Origin: Camellia lanceoleosa
Lineage: Eukaryota > Streptophyta > Magnoliopsida > Ericales > Theaceae
Direction of reading: 5' to 3'
Length of the DNA: 64,000 nt
Assembly: GCA_025200525.1 (NCBI GenBank)
Contig: CM045760.1
Location: 44,101,932 to 44,165,931, forward strand
Shown here: in pieces, positions 35,070 to 46,964 of the stretch
Position numbering within the stretch: position 1 is the first letter of the stretch
Layout of the letters: the number at the start of each line of letters is the position of its first letter
Translations under genes and position numbers: made by a program
Notes under the pieces: model-generated
The model's input: the letters and a program-made list of their open reading frames with translations, nothing else
The model's database searches: none
What the model was told of the DNA's origin: nothing

Positions 35070-36400
35070 GTACCCCTCCAATCCCAAGAAACTCTGGATC
35101 TTAAAAACATTTCTAGGTTGCTCCCAATCTTGTACAGAATCTGTCTTTAAAGAATCTACAGTTACTTCCTTACTTGATACTACATGGCCTAAAAACTTCA
35201 CTTCGGTGAGCCAAAACTCACACTTCTCAAATTTGGCATACAACTAATGTTTTCTAAGCAAGTCAAGCACTACCCTCAAGTGAGCCTCGTGTTCCTCCTC
35301 GGAAGTCGAATAAATTAGGATGTCGTCCACAAAGACGACAACAAAATGATCCAAATACTCCCTAAAAATTCGGTTCATCAAATCCATAAAGGAAGCTGGT
35401 GCATTAGTCAATTCAAATGGCATTACAGGGAATTCATAGTGGCCATGACGCGTACGAAAAGCCGTTTTCTGGATGTCCTCCTCTCGGACTCTGAACTGAT
35501 GATACTCCGATCTCAAGTCTATCTTCGAAAACAACAACACCCTCTAAGTTAATCAAACAAGTCATCTATTTTGGGTAAAGGGTATTTGTTCTTGACAGTA
35601 ACTCGATTCAATTTACGGTAGTCAATACACAACCGCAATGACCCATCTTTCTTCTTTGCAAAGAGAGCCGACGCTCCCCAAGGCGACGTACTAGGGCGAA
35701 TGAAACCCTTGTCTAAAAGCTCTTGGAGTTGAATCTTCAACTCATGCAACTTTGCGGGTACAAATCTATACGGCGCCATAGAAATTGGTGTCGTTCCAAG
35801 CACTAAGTCGATGGTGAACTCAATCTCCTGGTGAGATGGCAAACTAGTAAGGTCCTCAGGAAACACATCCGGGTATTCACACACTACCCTTGGCAACTTA
35901 ACTCGAGTCCCGTCACTCTCACTATCCAAGAGAGTAACAAGAAGACCACTAAGCTCGTTCCTACTATGAGGATCAAATACCGGCGATAAGGCTTGATCAA
36001 CCCTGTCCCCCAGAAAGTAAAAAAAAATCACCACTCGAGGTGCACACTGTGACCCTCTGACAAAAACAGTCAATCACTGCCCGATACGAAGACAACCAAT
36101 CCATGCTTAAAATAACATCAAAACTGGACATCCCTAGTAACACAAAAGCAAATGGGAGTCTACTCTCGGCAACCTCTATCTCACAACCATGACATTCCTG
36201 ATCTAAGTCAATTATACCCCCAATTGGTGACTCTACTCTCAGTGAAGATGCTAATTATGCGACTTCTAACCCCAATACAGATGCAAATGTAGCAGATATG
36301 AATGAATGAGATGCACTCGTATCTATCAATACACTAGCCAAAGAATTACACACAATAAAAATACCTCTCACAACTGAGGATCCTGGCAGCTGCTCTGGCG
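35070..36400 (-). pseudogene. Tekay protease and reverse transcriptase
   Basis: Protease: V-L-I-D-T-S-A-S-H-S-F-I-S near 36340, where the catalytic D-T-G reads [16 protein letters not shown] (about 35625), [21 protein letters not shown] and the active site F-V-D-D-I-L-I-Y-S (about 35315-35340). A stop-and-shift near 35545 and a stop at 35244 break the frame. The 3' end is cut by the solo LTR at 35069. RT copies the genomic RNA; this copy is inactive as it stands. Confidence 0.9.
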
Positions 36401-36589
36401 CGGTAACAGTATACACGCGCCCCTGTGGCCTCTGATCATTCTGCTCATCCCTCGGAGCGTAGGCTTGCTGGACTGACTAAGCTAAAACGGCTCCCTGATG
36501 AACTCAGGAAGTCTGAGCTGAGTGAGCCTGCTAGTGGCTCTGAGTCTGCCTCGACCCTGATGCGCTAGATGTGCCTCCCAACTGCGGGC

Positions 36590-37706
36590 AAGCTCTCTTT
36601 ATATGCCCTAACTGACCGCACTTATAGCAAGTAGGCCTCTGTCCTCTACTCTGAGACTAACTCTGAGATCGGTTAGGTGGTGGTGGCAACATTTGCTGTC
36701 CTCCTCCCTTCTACGGACATGCAAAGGCCTTGTGACCCGGTTGGCCACACTTGAAACAAGAAAACCTGCTCGGCACACTCTTTCCTGAGCCCGCACTAGG
36801 CAAGAGAAAGGTAGGTCTAGACTGCTGCGGTTAAGACTGGGATGGGTAGGTATTTCTGCTCTTCTTATTGGGCCTATAGTCTCTCTGCGGCCCTTGGCCC
36901 TTAGACCTCAAATTCCGAAGCCTCTCCTCCTCGGCCTCCACTGTAATCTCCACATGTGTGGCCGCCTCCACAAGACGGTCATAATTTCGGATCATGTTCC
37001 CAGCAACCTTGAACAGGATCTTGGTTCTAAGCTTCTTCTGGAACTCAATACAACGACGTTCCTCCGTCGCTACCAATTCCGATGCAAACCGGGACAAACT
37101 AGAAAAGGCCGCTTCGAACTCGGCCACGGACATATTGAGTTGCTTAAGGTCTTGGAACTCTTGCCTCAACCTCTCCCTAGCAGTGGGAGGAAGATACTTG
37201 TCTTGGAAGGCCACTACAAATGCCTTCCATGTCGGTTCTATCCGGCCCTTAGCATATTTCTACCATTGGCCCGCGTCCCCCTTGAGATAGTAACTCGCAA
37301 GAGTCAATCTAAGCTCACTGTCTTCTATTTGAAGCATCTCAAATGTCTTCACAGTTTGTTCGAGCCATTCATCTACTTTCTTTGGCTCGGGGCCACCATA
37401 GAATTCATACGGTTTGGCCCGCAAAAACTCCCTCGTGAGGAAGCTCGCCCTTGTCTCCACGGCGTTCTCCCTAGCTTGGGTTTCCGCCCTAAGTATGTTC
37501 ATGGACTCCCTCAATGCCCCCGCCATTTCCCGGGCAAGAGCCCTCATTGCGGCTTGGCCCGTTTGCCCCATTTGCTCGGCCATGTTAGCTTGGCCTAAAC
37601 CTTCTTCTTGTACCGAAACCTCATGGACCGGTACCTCATGTACACCCCGGCGACCTCGACCACACTTTCCACCCCTACCACCACGTGTTCGAATCCTTCC
37701 CGACAT
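36590..37706 (-). pseudogene. Tekay gag (capsid and zinc knuckles)
   Basis: ATG at 37706 gives M-S-G-R-I-R-T-R-G-G-R-G-G, a typical chromovirus gag start. The capsid core has F-Y-G-G-P-E-P-K-K-V-D-E-W-L, L-A-S-Y-Y-L-K-G-D-A and, after a TAG at 37260, the segments F-Q-D-K-Y-L-P and M-S-V-A-E-F-E-A-A-F. Two CCHC knuckles follow: C-F-K-C-G-Q-P-G-H-K-A-F-A-C (about 36715-36760) and C-Y-K-C-G-Q-L-G-H-I-K-R-A-C (about 36590-36635). Stops at 36831 and beyond interrupt the linker. Gag packages the RNA. Confidence 0.88.
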
Positions 37707-38123
37707 CCTAATTGAGAATCAAGGTAAACAATTTAGCACATCAACCCAAATGTGCTCGCAACTTGCTTCACACATTAGACTATAGCAATTTCATATACCT
37801 TATCACAAAAATAATTTAATTCACTCCACATAAGCACTTAGTCACATAAACATATACGAATTATCCTTTAGTGATGAGATTTGTCCCATGAAAAACTAAG
37901 AATTCTTAGTAGAATGAGTATTGATCAAGTATCCATCTAATAAGACCTCGAGGAATTTAATAAGCGCAAATAACATCCTAAAAGTCCAATCCCATACCCA
38001 TATAGTCACATAAGCATGTTGTCACACAATCACAAAAAGCTAAACATTTCCTAGTCATGCGAAATGAACCCATTGTGGTAAAACAACCACTTCCCGCGAG
38101 CCCCAAGTATTCAAACCCGGTAG

Positions 38124-38134
38124 CTCTGATACCA
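38124..38134 (-). promoter_or_regulatory. Primer binding site of the Tekay element
   Basis: TGGTATCAGAG (then CTACC) on the minus strand, three bases from the LTR edge at 38138. Confidence 0.88.
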
Positions 38135-38137
38135 AGT

Positions 38138-41100
38138 TGTCATGTCCCGAAAATAATCCCAACATAAATAATACATCAAGTCACATTCATTAATTAAAAA
38201 CAACCATTCTCTATCCTTTACATCATAAATCTCCAAGGTTTCTACAAAGGTTCCACATGCAAATAATACATTCAATGATTTAAAAATACAGGAATCTATA
38301 GCATGTAGAGCGTCAAGTTTCAAGATAAATAAAATGCCCTCACGGGCTACAACTTCCAAGACTTAAGCCCGGTTACACAAAAGTGGTCTCTCGGACCCGT
38401 ACAAAAATAGCCCTTGGCTAGTAATTAAATCACAACAAAATAGAGCTATGTATCCTTCACAAATTATCCACGCCCTCAATTTGGCGGGATCACCACATCT
38501 TTACCTGTACCAAAATTCCATAGGGGTGAGCATAAAGCCCAGTAGAGAATTCTCACAAAGTATATACAGTTATGCCACTCTCAATGTACAATGAAAATGT
38601 CAATGCCATGCGATACTATTTTAGAGAAAATTTTATTTCATGCTCTTCTTAATGATCACCATGTTTCAATAAAAGTTCGCAATTCAACAATTTCCGAGAC
38701 TTCCAATTTTTAAATCAATAGGGGCGGTAAATACAACATTGGTAATCCCCTAAGCTGTTGTCTAGAAGTAGACTGTACAAGTACTACCAAATTGTCATTT
38801 TTACCGATATTAACCGGAAGGCTCGATACCTATCCGCGCGTATTTCTGGTCTTTCACTATGAACACTCAGGCCAACTTATCAAATTCATTTACACCTCCT
38901 AACCGGACTTACCAACGTATTTACCCCATACACATTTCCGTGACTTAAATGCGCATTTTCTTATTCTCAATGCAAAAGATTTCAAATCTTAGCTCAAAAC
39001 TTACAACAAGGTAATGCTAAAGTGCCAATACAGCATGTCAAAGTTAAATACAATTCCTGTAAAAATCAATTAAATGAAAATGCAATGTGACAATCATCAT
39101 TATTATATAACATTTCTTCATCATTAATTTTCTCAACAATGATTCATCATAATCAAACCTTCCAAAATGTCTAACATGTTACCTTTCATTTCATTTCCCA
39201 CTTCAATAACATTAAACACTTTTCACATCATTTATGGCACTCAACAACTTGCCATCTTACAACTCTACACATACATACATTTATCAATGGATTTTAAAAG
39301 AAAGTTTCCACTTTCATACATATATCAAGAAATTGCCATTTGCAAACCACACCATAAAATCAATGCTCATTCACTCTTTTATCACAAGGAAAGAAAGAAC
39401 TCCATAGGCCTTTCTACATTTTTTTAAAAATCCCCCATTTTTAGGGCTTTCATAAAAAACCCAACATTTCTCCACTTCATGGTGAAACCCAACCCAAAAT
39501 CACATTTCTTAAGTCAAATGAAAAGGAAACCCTCTAGGATTAACAAAGGGTTGAGATTTAAACCCATCTTTTCAAAACTCTCTCTACATTTGAAGCAAAA
39601 ATCAAACTCAACACAATAACCTCAAGAAAACTTTTAAATCAACATTCATATAGCAAAACATGTATATATAACTCTAGAAATCCCTACCTCAATGTTTGAT
39701 GAAGGAATGGAGGTGAAACCCTAGCTTTGATGGAAGATTCTTCAATTTTCCCACAACACCAAGAGGAGCCCTAGCTTAAACCTTCAAGATTAGTGAGAGA
39801 TGATGATGATCTAGACCCAAGGGTTGCAAAAATCAAAGAGTTTTAGTGTTTTGAGGAGGTTTTCTAGAGAGAATGAGGAGAAAAATAGAGTTTAGAGTGA
39901 GAGAAAGAAGCCCTAAAATGAGATACAATTCGGCCAAAAAGAGGAATAAAAACAGAGTTTCGGACTGCCCAGTTGGCCGCACGTGCTGCGCCCATTTCCG
40001 CACGTGCGAAGCATCTCTCCCGCACGTGCGGTGGTCCTACCGCACCTCAGTGCGCACCTGCTTTTTAGGCAGTGTGCAACCACCTGAAGTCCAACCCTCA
40101 CCGCATGTGCGGCCTCACTCCCTACACGTGCGGCCTCACTCCCCGCACATGCAGCCCTGGCCTAGCAGCCCAGAATTTTCTAGTTCAGTCCTCGGGCACT
40201 TCGGACTCGACCGTGCCCTCCCCGAAACAAGCGGAAATTAATCACCAAAAGGCAAGAACAATGTTTTTGTTTGAGAACTAAACTTCCGGACACTACAACC
40301 CACTGAGAATCAAAGGAGAATGGAGCGAATAATTATTCCTAGTCACCACAAGGCAGTCCCTCATTTGAATTTTGCACTCTAATTTTCGTTCTTGTTTCCT
40401 GTTGTTGCTCTCTGCATTTTGCTGCATTAATTTTTTGTGAGAAAGTGTATAAACACAAAATGTGTTCGTTGTACAAACAGTTTGTAGTGCTGCTACTGTT
40501 TGTTGTTGATCATTTTATCATGGGAGATAGACATCCACAATTTGAAAGCACCGTAGAAAGGACGAATTTTTCTTAAGGATACAGTATTAAACACTGGACT
40601 TTATCAAAAAAAAATTGTTCGAGAAATTAATAAGGTAAGTAATTAATTTACTTTCAATTTTAATTATTCTTCCTTTTTCAGATTCTGATTTTGTTTTTGT
40701 AACAAAATAAGAATCTATTTTGATTTATTCATTTTTATATATTGTTTTGATTTTTGTAATCAAACAGATTCTCTTCTCTCTTTAATCCATTCTTCGAATA
40801 CAGTGAAAATTGTACAACAAATTTTTAATATGCATATGTTTCTTTAAAAGTCTTATAAATTAAATAGTTTAAATTATAAAAAAAAAAAAAAAAAAGGAAT
40901 TCAAAATGATTTAAATTTCCTAACCGAAAAGAATCCGGTTCCTCTAACCTAAAGATAATCACTTTCTATACAAAAGACCTTCCTATCAAGAAATTTGCAC
41001 AAGTCAGAAAGATGTTTCTTGCATGGCATTGACTAGGCCATCCAATGCTCTTAAACCAACTTGATTATATATATAATTAATGAGAATGATTAATCTACAT

Positions 41101-41637
41101 AATGAAGTTTTTTTTTTTTTAAAAAAAATCTACACAATGAATGCTGAACAATTCAAATGACGTTTAGACATCGCCTCACCAGGTACAAAGAACTTGGGGT
41201 TGGTTGATCCATCAAACTTAAAAATACTTGGGGATTGTTTGGGATGACCTAAATAAGTATATTTTTTGTCTTTTTATGAAAAGATGTGCAGAAAAAATAG
41301 AGAGATGATGTGATGAAAAAAAAATAAAAAGATAAAAAAGTGTGTACTTATTTAGGATAGCCAAACTTGGCCTTAGCTTCCCCAAAAAAATAAAAAATAA
41401 ATAATAATAAAAAAACATTATAAAAAAAATCTTAAAATTTGAGTCTTGTGATAAAATAAATTTTTAATTTTATCAATTTAAATCTTAATATTTTAATTTA
41501 TTTTTAATCTAAATCATCTGTCTATTTTCGTTAAGTAAAATTAACGAAAAAGTAATATTTTAGTCATTTAACTTAATATAACTGTATAAAAAATGTATAA
41601 AAGTTGTCTAAAATATTCTTTTTCATTGAGTTTAATG
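38138..41637 (-). repeat. Tekay 5' LTR (outer end disrupted)
   Basis: Aligns with 25381-28784 throughout, with a copy-specific MITE at 41228-41375. Homology stops at 41637, where the partner continues ~85 bp to its terminus, so the transcription-start side of this LTR has lost its end. Four CACGTG cores lie at 39970-40135. Confidence 0.7.
41228..41375. mobile_element. Small Tourist-like MITE in the 5' LTR only
   Basis: ~145 bp, absent from the matching place in the left LTR (28517). Ends are imperfect inverted repeats (gggattgtttgggatgacct and the complement of aggatagccaaacttggcc), both with ctaaataagt inside. The right flank is tta. Confidence 0.6.
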
Positions 41638-41780
41638 ACTAAAATATTAATTTTTTTATCAATTTTATTTAATAAAAATAGACAAATAACTTAGATTGCA
41701 AACAATCAAATATTAAGATTTAAATTGATAAAATTAAAATTTTGAGATTTATCTTATTACAAAAATCAAATCTGGAGATT
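41431..41780. repeat. Large imperfect inverted repeat (foldback)
   Basis: Left arm 41431-41571 and right arm 41632-41780 are reverse complements with mismatches (for example tttatcaatttaaatcttaa versus ttaagatttaaattgataaa), around a ~60-bp centre. Only the left arm is in the partner LTR (28584-28735). Probably a MITE-like foldback element. Confidence 0.65.
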
Positions 41781-41789
41781 TTTTTTTTT

Positions 41790-42210
41790 TTTTGTAAATT
41801 TCTCAAAAAAGAAAATTTATTGATGTCCAATTGATAAAATCAATAAGACACAATCCTGTCCAAAAAAGGAGATTTTTTTCAATGGGCTTAACTGGATCAT
41901 ATTGTTGGGGTTTACAGTAAATCTATCGTGCGTTTTACCTTTGATAATCTAAATAATTTATTTTATATGGTTTTCCAAAAAGATAACTTATACAAAATTA
42001 AATCAACAATTAATGACAGTTATATAATTAAATTGCATTTATCTTTTAAAAAAATTATTGTCAAAATCATTTCTATTGTATATTTTATCAATAATAAATT
42101 CCATATACGATTAAATTCGATTTTTTACATGAATATCTTTGTTTAGGAATTAAAAGTTTGGTATCTGAAACTATTATATAAAGTCAAGCTTATCAATTTC
42201 TTAGTTGTTT

Positions 42211-42261
<51 letters not shown>

Positions 42262-42322
42262 ATCAATTTGCTATTTTAATATGAATTTTATAATAAAATA
42301 TTTTCATTTTTAAAATTAATAT
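41790..42322. other. AT-rich intergenic stretch with CA microsatellite
   Basis: No gene seen. A (CA)n tract at about 42213-42252 runs into (TA)n to 42261. Confidence 0.65.
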
Positions 42323-42993
42323 TGTTAGGGAAAATATAAAATTTTTTACAAGTAAATCAATCAATGAGAATAAAAACTAATGTGAAAAAATTAAATCAAA
42401 AACAACACAAAAATTTTTACGTGGTTCCCTCAATTTGAGGTACATCCACGGGATCGAAATCCGATTCCACTATCAACCAAATAAGTTTCCAAACAATTAC
42501 AAATGAGACACGAATGGTCTCACAAACTACTCTTAGGTGAATTTCAAATAATCACAAATAAACAAAGAGGAAAGACCTCACCAAATAGATGAACGAAAAT
42601 CTTCAAAACCAGAGTTGAAGAAGACCCAAAATAATTAACCTAAATCAATCCACACACTGCCGCTAAATCCAAAATAAACTTCATAGCTTTAATCATAATC
42701 AAAGCACAAAGCATGAAATCAACTATAGCATCTCCCATGGTCACCGAAGAGATTGACCAATGATCTATAGTAGTAGCCACAACACTTTTCTCTTGGGAAA
42801 AACAATACCAAAAAAATATGAATGGTGAATTTAGGGTTTTTTTATCAAAACCTTAGTTGTTTCCAAACTGAATTGGGTCTCCACAAAATTAGATATAATA
42901 TATAAAAATATATTATAACTCATACCAAACCAAATTAAACTCTTTTAATAAACCAATTGGGTCCCACACTCCAATAAAAAGGTATACCCAACA
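42323..42993 (-). repeat. Copia 3' LTR (671 bp)
   Basis: TG...CA ends; pairs with 46965-47636. Confidence 0.92.
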
Positions 42994-42994
42994 A

Positions 42995-43007
42995 TTCTCC
43001 CCCTACC
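42995..43007 (-). promoter_or_regulatory. Polypurine tract
   Basis: GGTAGGGGGAGAA on the minus strand, against the 3' LTR. Confidence 0.8.
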
Positions 43008-43010
43008 GAC

Positions 43011-46000
43011 TTAGGTGGAGATATCAACCATACCCGCCAAAGTTTGACACTTCAAATGTTTGTCTCTCGACAAAGTCTTTGTCAACATATCCGAAATATT
43101 ATCATCTGTGTGAACCTTTTCGAGTTGTAACGATTTTGAATCTACACATCACGAATCCAGTGGTATCTCACATCAGTGTGTTTCGATCTTCAAACCCAAC
43201 TCTTGCAAAAATTTCTTCAACCGTAACTCTTCTTTGCAAGCTTCTATAATGGCAATAAATTCAGTTTCGGTAATTGAGAGAGCAACACCTTTTTGTAATT
43301 TAGATTGCCATGCCACAACTCCTCTTGCAAAAGTCATCAAATACCCCGAAGTAGATTTCCTAGAATCAACATCACCGACCATGTCAGAATCTGTAAACCC
43401 ATCAAGCATTAGCTTACCATCCCCAAAACACAAACACACCTTCGAAGTCCCTCGAAAATACCTTAGAATCCATTTTACCGCTGCCCAATGTTCTTTACCC
43501 GGATAAGAAAGAAAATGACTCACTACACCAACGACGTGAGCAATATTCGGCCTTGTACAAACCATGGCGTACATCAAAGAACCAACTGCTGAAGCATAAG
43601 GAATTTTTAGCATCTCTTTCTTGTCTTTCTCACTTGTAGGACATTGATTCGAACTAAACTTGAAGTGACCCGCAAGTGAACAACCAACCGGCTTTGCTTT
43701 ATTCATGTTGAACCTCTCAAGAACTTTCTCAATGTAGCTTTCTTGAGACAACCAAATCAGCCCCTCTTTGCGATCACGAACCATTTTCATACCAAGTATT
43801 TGCTTTGCCGGCCCCAAATCTTTCATAGCAAAAAACTTGCTCAACTCCAATTTCAACCTGTTAATCATAGTGTAATCTTAACCCACAATTAACATGTCAT
43901 CAACATAAAGCAAAAGAATAATAAATTTACCATCCGGAAAATTTTTCACAAACACACAATGGTCCGAAGTGGTTTTAGAAAAACCATTATTCATCATGAA
44001 AGAGTCAAATTTTTTGTACCATTGCCGCTGGGCTTGCTTGAGGCCATATAAACTTTTCTTCAATTTGCAAACAAATTTCTCTTTTCCTTTCTCCACAAAA
44101 CCTTCTGGTTGCTCCATATAAATTTCTTCTTCAAGATCATCGTGAAGAAATGCGGTCTTCACATCAAGTTGTTCAACTTCAAGGTTTATACTTGCAGCCA
44201 TGCCAAGTACAACCCGAATAGAAGACATCTTCACAACCGGCGAAAAAATCTCATCAAAGTCAATACCTTTCTTTTGCCTAAAACCTTTCACAACAAGACG
44301 TGCTTTGTACATCAGATTCTTGCCATCATTTTTCAATTTGAAAACCCACTTATTTTTCATAATTTTCCTCCCTTTAGGCGACTTCACTAAATCATAAGTG
44401 TGATTTTCAAGTAAGGAATTCATCTCCTCTTCCATGGCCTTTTTCCAATCACCTTTCTTTGCATGCTCAATTGCTTCTTGGAAGCTCTCAGGCTCCTCTT
44501 GATTGGAAATTAACACAAATTCATTGGGAGGATACTTTCTTGAAGGTTGTCGATCCCTTGTAGATTTCCTCAACTCAAGTTGTGGTGGCAGTTCTTGAGT
44601 TGGATGCTCTTTCTCAATTTCTAGCTCAACTTCATTAGGATTAACATCATCCTCTACATCTTCAATGGGTGGCTGCACATCTCCCCCATTTTCATCATTA
44701 ACTGAAGATGAAGGAGATGGATCCATGTCAATGAGGTCACTAGTTTTTAGCTCCGGTTGATCACCTTTGCCAAAGTCTTTAATTGTTTGGTCTTCAAGAA
44801 ACATAGCATCACGGCTTCGAATGACTTTCCTGTCGACCGGATCTCACAATCTATACCCGAATTCATCACGCCCGTAGCCAAGAAAAGTACATTGTCTTGA
44901 CTTATTATCAAGCTTGGACCTCTCATCTTTTGGAATGTGAACAAAAGCTCGGTAACCAAACACTCTCAAGTGCTCATAAGACACATCTTTACCGGTCCAT
45001 ACTCTTTCTGGAACATCACCATTCAAAGGATAGGAAGGTGATAGATTGATCACGTCAACTGCTGTCTTCATTGCCTTACTCCAAAAGGATCTTGGCAATT
45101 TAGCTTGTGAAAGCAAACACCTTGTTCTTTCCACAATGGTGCGGTTCATCTTCTCAGCAACGCCATTTTGTTGAGGAGTCTTCTTAACTGTCTTTTGGTA
45201 TCGAATACCTTGGTTGCGACAATACTCATCAAATGGCCCAATGTATTCACCACCATTGTCTAATCGGATACACTTCAATTTCTGCCATGTTTCTCTTTCA
45301 ACCATGGCTTGAAAATGCTTAAATATTTCTAGAACTTGATCTTTAGTTTTTAGTAGAAAAGCCCAAACTTTCCTTGAATAATCATCAATGAAAGTAACAA
45401 AATAAAGTGCACCACTACGTGTTCTAACTTTCAAAGGACCACAAACATCTGAATGAATCAACTCCAACACATTTTCTTTTTTAGAAGCAACATTTTTATG
45501 AAAAGAAACTCTATGTTGTTTACCCGCCAAACAATGAACACGAGTTTTAAGATGTGTACCTTTCAAACCGGGTAGAAGCTCTTTCTTGAGCAAAACTTGC
45601 AGCGCCTTTTCACTCATGTGTCCAAGTTGCTTGTGCCACAATTCAGTAGAAGTATTATCTTCAAGTGCATTGACAACACCTTTACAAATTTTTCCTTGTA
45701 TCGAATAAAGTGTATGAGTCTTCTTGCACTTAGCCACCACCAAAGAACCTTTTGTGAGCTTCCATATTCCATCACCAAATTTGTTGTTGTAGCCTTCATC
45801 ATCTAGCTTCCCAGTAGAGATCAAATTGAGGCGAATGTTAGGAACATGCCTCACATCTTTAAGCAATAACTTGCAATCCAAATTTGTTTCCAAGCAAACA
45901 TCACCCATGCCAATAATCTTGGATAAACTTTCATTAACCATTCGAACAGAATCATAATCTCTTTTAGTATAGGTAGTGAAGAAATCAACTCGAGAAGTCA

Positions 46001-46376
46001 CATGAAAAGAAGCACCGGAATCAATCACCCAATTGCTCTCTTGGCTCACAAAATTGATACAATCATCTTCACAAACAATCAAGAGATCATCAGTAGTAAC
46101 TGCCATTGTGTCTTCTTGCTTCTTATCCATACTTTTGTCACGCCTTTTCTCTTTATTCTTGAGCTTTCGGCATTCCCGCTTCATGTGGCATTTCTCATGG
46201 CAATAATAGCACTCAATGTCTTTCTTTGAAAAAGAACCATCTTTTGATTTGTCACGGCTTTGATCACGACCATGAGAAGTTTTACTCCTCCCCCTTGTTT
46301 TGCTCCGACCTCTCACAACAAATGCTTCCGAATGAGAGGAACTCGTTGATTTTCTTCTAGTTTCTTCATTTAACAA
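43011..46376 (-). pseudogene. Copia pol: zinc knuckle, protease, integrase, RT, RNase H
   Basis: In order: zinc knuckle C-Y-Y-C-H-E-K-C-H-M-K-R-E-C (the usual Gly before His reads Cys); protease D-S-G-A-S; pre-integrase H-K-Q-L-G-H-M; integrase acids in I-H-S-D-V-C-G-P, R-L-D-N-G-G-E-Y and N-G-V-A-E-K. RT follows with V-K-T-A-F-L-H-D-D-L and active site Y-V-D-D-M-L-I-V-G. In-frame stops occur at 44844-44846 (after F-G-Y-R-L) and just after the YVDD motif (about 43875). In RNase H the frame jumps from L-G-L-K-I-E to K-H-T-D-V-R-Y-H-W-I-R near 43185. This loses the C-D-S-Q-S-A segment with a catalytic Asp. The end, M-L-T-K-T-L ... M-V-D-I-S-T, stops at 43011. Confidence 0.9.
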
Positions 46377-46448
46377 GCTACTAGTGACTTAGTCCATTGT
46401 GACAACCCCATCGGGCGCTGAATTACTAACTGTCACAACCAAAGTCTC

Positions 46449-46913
46449 CTAACTTTTGGGCAAAGAACTAAGTAGCATCAAAGCCTGCAACTCATCATCA
46501 AAAACAATTTTCATAGAAGCAAGTTGGTTAACAATACTCTTTATTTCATTCAGATGTTCCGGAATAGGGCTGCCCTCTTTATATTTTAAATTAACCAACT
46601 TATGAAACAAAAAAGCTTTAGTTGTGGTTGATTTCCTATTATAAAGGCCTTCTAATTTTTTCCATAAATCATGTGCTGAAGTTTCTGTAGCAACATGATG
46701 AAACACGCTGTCATCAATTAATTGACGAATAACACCAACGGCTTTTCGATTAAGCTTCTTCCAATCATCATCTTTCATACCTTCAGGTTTGCCACTATCA
46801 CCCTCAATAGGCCCATACAAATCTTTACAAAATAATAAGTCCTTCATTTTAGTTTTCCAAGTTACCCAATTGCTTCCATTGAAGCTAGACAGACGAACCA
46901 CATTCCCCTCCAT
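46449..46913 (-). pseudogene. Copia gag
   Basis: ATG at 46913 gives M-E-G-N-V-V-R-L-S-S-F-N-G-S-N-W, the standard start of Tork-type gag, followed by D-L-W-K-K-L-E-G-L-Y and L-M-L-L-S-S-L-P. A TAG (46449-46451) sits where a Trp codon is expected, then a TAA about 20 codons later, before the zinc-knuckle frame starts near 46376. Gag and pol are in one frame, so a single polyprotein is the ancestral state. Confidence 0.88.
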
Positions 46914-46951
46914 TGATTTACACAAATAAATAAACTCAAATAAACCGTAAG

Positions 46952-46962
46952 CTCTAATCCTA
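46952..46962 (-). promoter_or_regulatory. Degenerate primer binding site
   Basis: The minus strand reads AGGATTAGAGC close to the LTR, a weak match to the usual GGTATCAGAGC. Confidence 0.5.
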
Positions 46963-46964
46963 GT

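Larger units (their letters stand above)
25381..41637 (-). mobile_element. Tekay/Del-type chromovirus (Gypsy), interrupted
   Basis: Repeat blocks of ~3.4 kb (25381-28784 and 38138-41637) flank a decayed gag-pol on the minus strand. A Met-tRNA PBS lies three bases from the right block and a polypurine tract (28871-28882) ends the interior on the left. Domain order is gag with two CCHC knuckles, protease, RT, RNase H, integrase, chromodomain-like tail. That order and the long LTRs fit the Tekay/Del clade. The 4.1-kb solo LTR at 30994-35069 splits RT from RNase H. No target duplication is seen because the outer right end is disrupted. Confidence 0.85.

Noticed and set aside
36894..37785. Plus-strand frames of 234 and 123 codons
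   Set aside because: Antisense shadows of the Tekay gag.
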